Assembly: GCA_964354855.1 (NCBI GenBank) | Contig: CAYHBO010000009.1 | Span: forward strand, 1 to 42,790 | Reading direction: 5' to 3' | DNA from: CAYHBO01 sp964354855 | GTDB lineage: Bacteria > Babelota > Babeliae > Babelales > RVW-14 | Length of the DNA: 42,790 bases | Shown: piece after piece, positions 23,968-30,068 of the stretch | How the letters are laid out: each line of letters begins with the position of its first letter | Position numbering within the stretch: the first letter of the stretch is position 1 | Made by a program: the position numbers and the translations under genes | Notes under the pieces: generated by a model | Told to the model about the DNA's origin: nothing | Seen by the model: only the letters and a program-made list of their open reading frames with translations | Database searches by the model: none

Positions 23968-24777
23968 TTATGCTTTTTTTTCTGTCTTAGCAGTCCAACG
24001 AGACCAGAACCATTTACGTCCTAGTTCAGCCTGCGCTTTAATATCATTAAGAACATTAGTCTGCTCTCTCATTGCAGCTTTAAGAAGAACAATTTCTGAC
24101 TGGTGCTCACTGCCAGATTCTTTAAGATCTGCTAATTCTTGTTGAAGAGCAGCTCTTTGTTTCTTAAGCGCTTCAACTTGTTGTGAAAGAACATCAACAC
24201 GCTTAGTCAACGCAGGATTGCTGTTTATAACTTTTTGTAAATCTAACTCAGATTTTTTAGCACGAACTTCAAAATCTTTAACCACTTTTTGTAGTTCATT
24301 TAAGTTCTCGTCCTGTGCTGCAAATCGGTCTGATGTTCTTCTAACGTTACGCTCATCAGATGTCAATATTGACATACAAGCAGCAACCTCTTCACGTAAT
24401 TTATCATTTTGGCGTTTCAACACTGCAAGAGCATTTTTAGAAGTACTACGAGCTTTTACTTCAGCAACTTTATTATACAACTCATCAATGTATTCACTTT
24501 GTTCAGCAGCATAATACTCTAACGCAACAAGCCGCTCCATTGGATCTTCTTCATATTCTTCTTCATCTTCTTTGTCGTGTTCTTCTTGTTTTTCTTGTTG
24601 AAAAACAGGACTGCCACTTCTAGATCTTTTTTTTGTATTAACACCTTCTTCATAGACAGGCAAGACTTCTGCTGGCGCAGGAACTAGCAAATCAGGCTCT
24701 TGCATTGCAGCAACATCTGCAACTACAAACAACGCAGCAGCGGCTAGTAAACTCAACCTTAAATTTTCGATCTTCAT
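23968..24777 (-). CDS. S6: secreted coiled-coil protein with a basic cluster
   Basis: The 269 residues have a signal peptide (LSLLAAAALFVVADVAAMQ), then a Pro/Val stretch, KKRSRSGSP (residues 49-57), an acidic patch (EKQEEHDKEDEEEYEEDP) and a long coiled coil (about 80-245) with regular heptads (VDVLSQQVEALKKQRAALQQ). It ends in a short basic tail (WTAKTEKKA). KKRSR is NLS-like and sits at the same place as PKRKRSR in S7. AAGGAGTTATCT precedes the start. Coiled coil and low complexity give no functional clue. Confidence 0.75.
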   Translation of the reverse strand: MKIENLRLSLLAAAALFVVADVAAMQEPDLLVPAPAEVLPVYEEGVNTKKRSRSGSPVFQQEKQEEHDKEDEEEYEEDPMERLVALEYYAAEQSEYIDELYNKVAEVKARSTSKNALAVLKRQNDKLREEVAACMSILTSDERNVRRTSDRFAAQDENLNELQKVVKDFEVRAKKSELDLQKVINSNPALTKRVDVLSQQVEALKKQRAALQQELADLKESGSEHQSEIVLLKAAMREQTNVLNDIKAQAELGRKWFWSRWTAKTEKKA

Positions 24778-24816
24778 AGATAACTCCTTATGAGTGTTAA
24801 TAAATTGACCTGCGTC

Positions 24817-24844
24817 ATTGTATCACAGAAGAAAAGGTCGTCCA
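24817..24844 (-). promoter_or_regulatory. Array promoter of S6
   Basis: TGGACG (24844-24839), 16-nt spacer, TACAAT (24822-24817), leader with CAGGTCAATTTATTAAC. Confidence 0.65.
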
Positions 24845-24961
24845 GGAGTTTGTGGGATTATAAAAACTTAAGTCTCTACAGGACTAAACAACAATAAAAT
24901 AATTATTTCTTTAAAAAACCTGATTGTCATTCTGAAGATCAACACCACAAAAATTACTTTC

Positions 24962-25483
24962 TTACAGGCGTCTTCCAAAAATCCAATCTTTCAAACATCC
25001 CAAAATACCTCTTTCAAGCATTGCCATGCGCCGTTCATATTCATTCAATGGAACGTCAGCATCAAACTCAGAATCATCTTCACCTGAAACATCTTTCGAC
25101 ATTTGACCGGTACTATAAAAGTTGATTACGCCACAAAGAACTAATATCGTTTTAGAGCCCTTCTCAAACGCATCTTTCTGTTTTTGATTTATTCGTTTCG
25201 CTTTCAATGTATAAACCAATGCCTGCGTCGCAGCGATCTGTTGCTCCAAGGCAGTCTCATCTTCTTGTATCGTGGCAATTACTTCATCATACGTCGTAAA
25301 TAATTTTTTCTGCCCATTCCCCATAGTCTCTTTGATCATACAATCCAGATGTCGCATCATGCCCGCAATACATGACCGAGGTAACCCATCAATGGTACGT
25401 AAAGTCTGCATCGCTTGTACTTTACCCATCACACAAAAAAACAGAACACCCAACAGAAACCCGGTAAGTATATTTTTCTTCAT
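24962..25483 (-). CDS. S5: small secreted protein of the array
   Basis: The 173 residues start MKKNILTGFLLGVLFFCVMG with KVQAMQ at the signal end, so the first codons are nearly identical to S2-S4. The mature part is helical, with a coiled stretch (IQEDETALEQQIAATQALVY), a hydrophobic segment (TILVLCGVINFYSTG) and an acidic patch (SGEDDSEFDADV). GGAGAGG precedes the start. It has no array promoter of its own; a hairpin separates it from S4. Function unknown. Confidence 0.75.
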   Translation of the reverse strand: MKKNILTGFLLGVLFFCVMGKVQAMQTLRTIDGLPRSCIAGMMRHLDCMIKETMGNGQKKLFTTYDEVIATIQEDETALEQQIAATQALVYTLKAKRINQKQKDAFEKGSKTILVLCGVINFYSTGQMSKDVSGEDDSEFDADVPLNEYERRMAMLERGILGCLKDWIFGRRL

Positions 25484-25507
25484 CGCACACCTCTCCGAAT
25501 AAAACTC

Positions 25508-25540
25508 AGGGCGTCCGCACCGCCATGGTGAGAACGCCCT
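25508..25540 (-). terminator. Hairpin between S4 and S5
   Basis: On the minus strand AGGGCGTTCTCACC pairs with GGTGCGGACGCCCT (two mismatches), followed by GAGTTTTATT. Same GGCGT..ACGCC core as the other array hairpins. Confidence 0.6.
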
Positions 25541-25594
25541 AAAAACATTATCTAGAATGTTTACAAAACTGAGTTAGTAAAATCTAGAAAAATA

Positions 25595-26122
25595 TTAGAA
25601 TAAGTATCCGTTAGCTGGACAATCGCTAGGAAATCCGAGCTGAGCCAATGCATCCTGACACTGCGCAACTCTTGTAAGAGCAGCCAGAAGCACAGGAACC
25701 GTTGCTGTAGCGAGTTGTTTCCTTGAAGGCATTGATGGACGGCTGAATACAGGCATTGATGGACGTGATGGGCGCCATGAAAGAAGACGCTTAGCACATT
25801 CTACCCATTTATTCTCTACCATAGAACCACCTGCCCTAGGAGCATCGTTAGCTTTTTGACTGGCTGCAAAGGCCATTTCCAATTCAAGTAATCTCGCTGC
25901 AAGATTCGCTAGAGTAACCTCTTCATCCACGTCAGAACCATCTTCTGCTTGCCCTGAACCATTAGAAAGTTCTTGAACCTGTTGATCTACTTTATCAATT
26001 TCCTTTTCAACTTCAACATTCTCCTGATTACCATCATTAGGCAGCTGCATAGCTTGTACACTTGAAATTGCACCAAAAGACACCGCAAGTAAAAGACCGG
26101 TAAGTATATTTCTCTTCATCAT
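25595..26122 (-). CDS. S4: small secreted protein of the array
   Basis: The 175 residues start MMKRNILTGLLLAVSFGAIS with SVQAMQ at the cleavage region. The mature part is first acidic (DGNQENVEVEKEIDKVDQQV; GQAEDGSDVDEE), then has a short direct repeat around RPSRPSMP and SRPSMPSRK, and ends in a helical stretch with two Cys. AAGGAGTTCCTT precedes the start. The promoter at 26164-26192 is a clear array promoter. Function unknown. Confidence 0.75.
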   Translation of the reverse strand: MMKRNILTGLLLAVSFGAISSVQAMQLPNDGNQENVEVEKEIDKVDQQVQELSNGSGQAEDGSDVDEEVTLANLAARLLELEMAFAASQKANDAPRAGGSMVENKWVECAKRLLSWRPSRPSMPVFSRPSMPSRKQLATATVPVLLAALTRVAQCQDALAQLGFPSDCPANGYLF

Positions 26123-26163
26123 AAGGAACTCCTTGTAGGGGTTAATAAATTTTACCTGGCGAC

Positions 26164-26192
26164 ATTGTATCGGGGGAAACTAAGATAGTCCA
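26164..26192 (-). promoter_or_regulatory. Array promoter of S4
   Basis: TGGACT (26192-26187), 17-nt spacer, TACAAT (26169-26164), leader GTCGCCAGGTAAAATTTATT. An imperfect AGAAGGGGTAA hairpin lies just upstream. Confidence 0.7.
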
Positions 26193-26236
26193 GAACGGAA
26201 TAAAAACCACAGTTACCCCTTCTAAAAAGTTTGCAA

Positions 26237-27013
26237 CTATGCGATTCCTGCGCCGTATGCAACAGCAAAAGTTGCAGTCATAAGCGCAGTATTAGTAATC
26301 ATATCTCCTGGAGCAAAAGCTAAAGCAGCTGCTGCAAGTACTGTTTTCCCTGGATTAGCCTTAACCGTTCTTAAGGCACTAATTCCAACACAATGCATTA
26401 CATCTCCACAGCGAGAAAGATAATACATAAACCCCGGATAGTAATGTTCAATGTACATTTCAAGATTTTGTTCATTTGTTCTTCGAGTAATATTGGCTAG
26501 AAGTATTGTCTTGATTTTACCAAGAGAATCAGAACTTAAATATTCTGTTTGCATCAAAGAAGATTGATGGCTTTTGACCTTGACACCTGATTTATTAGAA
26601 CAAGGATCAAAATAGCTCAAATAACAATTGATAGAGTCTCTAAAAGAACCCGTAGAGAAAGATGGTACTTGAGAATCATCAGAAAATTGCATAACAATCG
26701 TATGAGTACATGGATGAATCACCAAAAGCGCCTCAATAGCAACTATAGCTCTCCCAATCGCTGCTATTCCATGATTTTCATGAACATTCTTTTTTTGTTC
26801 CAAGCGATCAATCTCACACAATGCACTCTGCACAGCTTCAACCGCTACTTGCAGCTTCTCTGATTCAGAAAGTAAACATCCAAATGCATTCCTTAATCTA
26901 AAACCACACTCTTTCCCAATCTGCGCCACTTTAGCCTGCATTGCCTGCATGTCACCCATCAGCCCAAATAAGCCAACCACCAAAAGCCCGGTAAGTATAT
27001 TTCTCTTCATCAT
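26237..27013 (-). CDS. S3: secreted protein, paralogue of S1 and S2
   Basis: The 258 residues start MMKRNILTGLLVVGLFGLMG with DMQAMQ at the signal end. The mature part is predominantly helical and shares three landmarks with S1 and S2: an early helix with repeated Val/Ala (LQVAVEAVQSALCEIDRL), the motif EHYYPGFMYYLSR near residue 187, and a hydrophobic Ala-rich C-terminal segment (TVLAAAALAFAPGD). Several Cys are present. AGGAGTTCTT precedes the start. No known domain recognised. Confidence 0.78.
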   Translation of the reverse strand: MMKRNILTGLLVVGLFGLMGDMQAMQAKVAQIGKECGFRLRNAFGCLLSESEKLQVAVEAVQSALCEIDRLEQKKNVHENHGIAAIGRAIVAIEALLVIHPCTHTIVMQFSDDSQVPSFSTGSFRDSINCYLSYFDPCSNKSGVKVKSHQSSLMQTEYLSSDSLGKIKTILLANITRRTNEQNLEMYIEHYYPGFMYYLSRCGDVMHCVGISALRTVKANPGKTVLAAAALAFAPGDMITNTALMTATFAVAYGAGIA

Positions 27014-27053
27014 AAGAACTCCTCGTAAGGGTTAATAAATTTTACCTGGCGAG

Positions 27054-27082
27054 ATTGTATAGAGAGAATATGGGATAGTCGA
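27054..27082 (-). promoter_or_regulatory. Array promoter of S3
   Basis: TCGACT (27082-27077), 17-nt spacer, TACAAT (27059-27054), leader CTCGCCAGGTAAAATTTATT. Almost identical to the S1 promoter, including the spacer. Confidence 0.72.
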
Positions 27083-27106
27083 GAAAGGGGTAAAACCGTT
27101 CTAAGG

Positions 27107-27835
27107 CTATACAGTTCCAAAAAATTGCATAATGTAACATGCTAATGCGAGAGACACCATTGAAGCCTCTTGTGGGTAAGTGTTAGTCAGCACACAGAGA
27201 CGCATTCTCATGCGAGATGCTACACTACCAACCCAATCAGCATAGTCACGGAAATCTGGATAGTAATATTTTACATAATCACTCAAATGTTCTTTAGGTG
27301 GACAGGCTACGACCAACAATAAAAATGCTTTTTTAATGTCATGAATTTTTTGAATAAAGTCATGATCGTTAGAAAACGTTGCCGAAGTAATATTAAGCAA
27401 CTTAATCGAATAAAAATCCAAAAGCGCGTTAATTTTCTGAGCCATACTCTGCTCATCAGAGCCACGCTCAAAAAATTGAGCCATCAATTTTTCAAGTCTT
27501 CTTGATAGCTCATCTTTATCTAAGAACGTTAGATCAGGAACCTGATTTGTATCATTTATATTCACTCCACCCATTGCAAAAAAAGCTTCAACAGAACTTA
27601 TTGCTAACGCTAACACGGCGATCTGCTGTCCAACAGAGGCATTTTTAATTACATGAACACACGCAAGTTCTCTCATTGCACATTGTGCATGAACAATAGT
27701 CTCTTGTTTCAGCTCTTCACAAGAGACGCGTAAGCCAAGCAAACGCTTCGCTTTAACCTGCATTGCTTGCATTGTGCTCATTACCCCAAAGACACTAATC
27801 AATAAAAAACCGGTAAGTATATTTTTTTTCATCAT
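27107..27835 (-). CDS. S2: secreted protein, paralogue of S1 and S3
   Basis: The 242 residues start MMKKNILTGFLLISVFGVMS with TMQAMQ at the signal end. Helical mature part; shared landmarks are VGQQIAVLALAISSVEAFFA (compare S1 IGEKIAVLAETFEALDHFLP), LLVVACPPKEHL (S1 LLVQVCPPEEII), KYYYPDFRDYADWV, and a hydrophobic C-terminus (ASMVSLALACYIMQFF). This is clear gene duplication within the array. GCGAGGTTCTT precedes the start. Function unknown. Confidence 0.78.
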   Translation of the reverse strand: MMKKNILTGFLLISVFGVMSTMQAMQVKAKRLLGLRVSCEELKQETIVHAQCAMRELACVHVIKNASVGQQIAVLALAISSVEAFFAMGGVNINDTNQVPDLTFLDKDELSRRLEKLMAQFFERGSDEQSMAQKINALLDFYSIKLLNITSATFSNDHDFIQKIHDIKKAFLLLVVACPPKEHLSDYVKYYYPDFRDYADWVGSVASRMRMRLCVLTNTYPQEASMVSLALACYIMQFFGTV

Positions 27836-27873
27836 AAGAACCTCGCAGGAATTAATAATTTTTACCTGGCGAG

Positions 27874-27902
27874 ATTGTATCGAGGGAACAGAGGATAGTC
27901 GA
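27874..27902 (-). promoter_or_regulatory. Array promoter of S2
   Basis: TCGACT (27902-27897), 17-nt spacer, TACAAT (27879-27874), leader CTCGCCAGGTAAAAATTATT. The -35 directly follows the right arm of the S1 terminator hairpin, so terminator and promoter are fused. Confidence 0.72.
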
Positions 27903-27938
27903 GAAAGGGGTAAAAGCTATGCGTTACCCCTTCTCTAG
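27896..27938 (-). terminator. Hairpin after S1, abutting the S2 promoter
   Basis: On the minus strand GAGAAGGGGTAA pairs with TTACCCCTTTCTC around CGCATAGCTT. The right arm runs into the -35 of S2. A related imperfect hairpin precedes the S4 promoter, and a remnant precedes S3. Confidence 0.6.
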
Positions 27939-27941
27939 GAC

Positions 27942-28673
27942 TTATACAACTCCTGCGTAGCGTGCACAAGCAAGTGCCGCAAGAACATAAGCAGTTTCTT
28001 TTGGATGATATTTAGCCATTATGTAAGCTTCCCATCCCTTGCACCAAGCCTTATAAGCAAGATGCTTACCGAGAAAAGCTAATCCAGGATAGTAAGAATC
28101 TCTACACGTCTTGATGATTTCTTCAGGAGGACATACTTGAACAAGCAATAAAAATTTTGCTTTTTTCATCTGAATGGTACGACAAATCTCTTCAATTTTC
28201 TGTGATAAATCGCTTGGAGCCCGATTATTAATGCCAAATGATTTCTCAAAATAATTTAACAGAATAAACATCACCATCATTTTCTCTGAAGTATGTACTG
28301 TATGCCTAAAGTCAGCCAACAATTCTTCCAACTGCTCTTTAATCGGGCGTTGATCTATAGTAGCGGTTACTTGTTCATAAGAGAACCTCACATCAGCCGC
28401 CGTTACAGCTTCCGGCAAGAAATGGTCGAGAGCCTCAAACGTTTCCGCTAAAACAGCAATTTTTTCACCAATCGGACTATTCTTATTACCATGTACCCAA
28501 CTCAATCGTGCCAATGCTTTTCTTACTGAAGCAACCGCAACTTGCGCTTGCTCGTGCTTAGAAAGATTAGCCCCAGCAAAACACTTCACCTTCAGCATCA
28601 TCGCTTGCATGCTGCCCATCACACCAAGAAATCCAACTAACAATAATCCAGAAACTATATTTTTATTTTTCAT
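27942..28673 (-). CDS. S1: secreted protein, first gene of the array
   Basis: The 243 residues start MKNKNIVSGLLLVGFLGVMG with SMQAMM at the signal end. Mature part helical, with IGEKIAVLAETFEALDHFLP, LLVQVCPPEEII, DSYYPGLAFLGKHL and a hydrophobic C-terminal segment (TAYVLAALACARYAGVV). These align with S2 and S3. Own promoter at 28712-28740. GAGAGGCTCTT precedes the start. A family B repeat at 28757 marks the upstream end of the array. Function unknown. Confidence 0.78.
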   Translation of the reverse strand: MKNKNIVSGLLLVGFLGVMGSMQAMMLKVKCFAGANLSKHEQAQVAVASVRKALARLSWVHGNKNSPIGEKIAVLAETFEALDHFLPEAVTAADVRFSYEQVTATIDQRPIKEQLEELLADFRHTVHTSEKMMVMFILLNYFEKSFGINNRAPSDLSQKIEEICRTIQMKKAKFLLLVQVCPPEEIIKTCRDSYYPGLAFLGKHLAYKAWCKGWEAYIMAKYHPKETAYVLAALACARYAGVV

Positions 28674-28711
28674 AAGAGCCTCTCAAGCGTTAATAAATTT
28701 TACCTGGCGAC

Positions 28712-28740
28712 ATTGTATAGAGAGAATATGGGATAGTCGA
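28712..28740 (-). promoter_or_regulatory. Array promoter of S1
   Basis: TCGACT (28740-28735), 17-nt spacer, TACAAT (28717-28712), leader GTCGCCAGGTAAAATTTATT. Confidence 0.72.
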
Positions 28741-28756
28741 GATGAAATTAACGCTA

Positions 28757-28797
28757 TCCTTCGAGACACTCGTTACACTCGTTCCTCAGGACGAACG
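28757..28797. repeat. Dispersed repeat, family B, copy 1
   Basis: A 41-nt element (tccttcgagacactcgttac through tcaggacgaacg) that matches the complement of 35490-35530 at most positions. It overlaps the last codons of the DUF4143-type ATPase and supplies its stop codon. Confidence 0.75.
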
Positions 28798-29946
28798 CCA
28801 CAGTGGTTGATTAGGTTTGAGTTGTGCAAGAAATTCATCACAAGGGATACATAAGATCCCTTTTTGCAATAAGCGCTCTTTTCCTCGATACAGCAAAATT
28901 CCTTGTGCCATAGGATAATCTTCTAAAAAGGCCTCAAGCGGCTTAGTGTCTACTGAATTAACTTTTGCAGAATTTTTTACCTCAATTGCCCAGAACCCAT
29001 TGGCACCGTAAACCACCACATCAACTTCTAATCCTGAGCGTGTACGCCAGAACGCAAGATCATATTTCTCTGAACCATAATCAGACCATGCACGCAGATG
29101 TTGTACCACTAAACCTTCAAGAGCCGCCCCATCAATTTCTTCTGGACTGTCCAACGGACCCTTAGGGCGTAGTGTACGAAACACACCGGCATCAAAAAGA
29201 TAAAATTTTGGATGTGAACTTAGTGCACGTTGTGCACGCTTAGAAAATACTGGCAACGTGTAAGCAAGCAACAGCTCTTCTAAAATTTCAATGTAATTTT
29301 CTACGGTCTTACGTTTAACTTCACACTCACGCGCTATGTTAGAGGTGTTTAACAGAGATGCATGAGAAAAACTTACTACTTCTAAAAAACGTGAAAAGCT
29401 TTCTAGATTCCTGACAAGACGTTCAGCTTGAATTTCTTCCTGCAGATAAAGACCGATATAAGCCTGTAACGCATCGTAAGAGTTTGGCGCACTAATGAGT
29501 AATGGAAGCATGCCCTCGCGAAGTGCTTTATCAAGAGAGAATTGATCTCCAAGCTCTGCAGCCATGAATGGATGTAGCTGTTTTTTTAATGCACGACCGG
29601 CTAAAAGATCAGCTCCGACTTGTTTAAGCTTTCGTGAGCTCGACCCGGTAAGAATGAATTGCCTACTTTTATCTTCTTCGATAAGTGCGTGAACAACACT
29701 AAGAAGCGATGGAACTTTTTGTACTTCATCAACAACCACTACTTTTTTTTCTGCGTTACCGCGAACATACTCAAAAAGCCGTTCCGGCTTTGCACTGTAT
29801 AAACGTAAAGATTCTGGATCCAACAGATCAACCCATAATGCATCTTCATAGGTTTCATGAACGAAGGTTGACTTCCCGGTCCCACGAGGACCAAAAAGAA
29901 AGAAACTTTGAACTTGCTGCTTAAAAAAGCGCTTAATAAACGACAT
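28786..29946 (-). CDS. AAA-type ATPase with DUF4143-like C-terminus
   Basis: The 386 residues combine an N-terminal ATPase (Walker A FGPRGTGKSTF, Walker B KKVVVVDEVQKV, sensor ILTGSSSRKL) with a C-terminal region typical of the AAA_14/DUF4143 family, including a nuclease-like patch FWRTRSGLEVDVVVYG and FWAIEVKNSAK. The Asp/Glu-x-Lys set in that patch resembles PD-(D/E)xK enzymes. The start is 29946 (AAGGGG upstream); an earlier in-frame Met at 29997 is unlikely. The last codons lie in a dispersed repeat. These ATPases occur widely and often move as single genes; cellular role unclear. Confidence 0.85.
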   Translation of the reverse strand: MSFIKRFFKQQVQSFFLFGPRGTGKSTFVHETYEDALWVDLLDPESLRLYSAKPERLFEYVRGNAEKKVVVVDEVQKVPSLLSVVHALIEEDKSRQFILTGSSSRKLKQVGADLLAGRALKKQLHPFMAAELGDQFSLDKALREGMLPLLISAPNSYDALQAYIGLYLQEEIQAERLVRNLESFSRFLEVVSFSHASLLNTSNIARECEVKRKTVENYIEILEELLLAYTLPVFSKRAQRALSSHPKFYLFDAGVFRTLRPKGPLDSPEEIDGAALEGLVVQHLRAWSDYGSEKYDLAFWRTRSGLEVDVVVYGANGFWAIEVKNSAKVNSVDTKPLEAFLEDYPMAQGILLYRGKERLLQKGILCIPCDEFLAQLKPNQPLWRSS

Positions 29947-30068
29947 TGTCGACCCCTTTATGCAAATCGGCATCCAAGATGCCACTTTGAGACTCATTAT
30001 GGCATTAGCGATGCCACTTTACAAGAAAGCACCAAAAAAGTAGGGGTTTTAATGAAAATTTAGGGGAT

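Noticed and set aside
21590..28673. The gene array considered as an integrated phage or a type of polymorphic toxin locus
   Set aside because: No integrase, capsid, portal, tail, immunity or toxin domain is visible; every gene has a signal peptide and its own promoter or hairpin.
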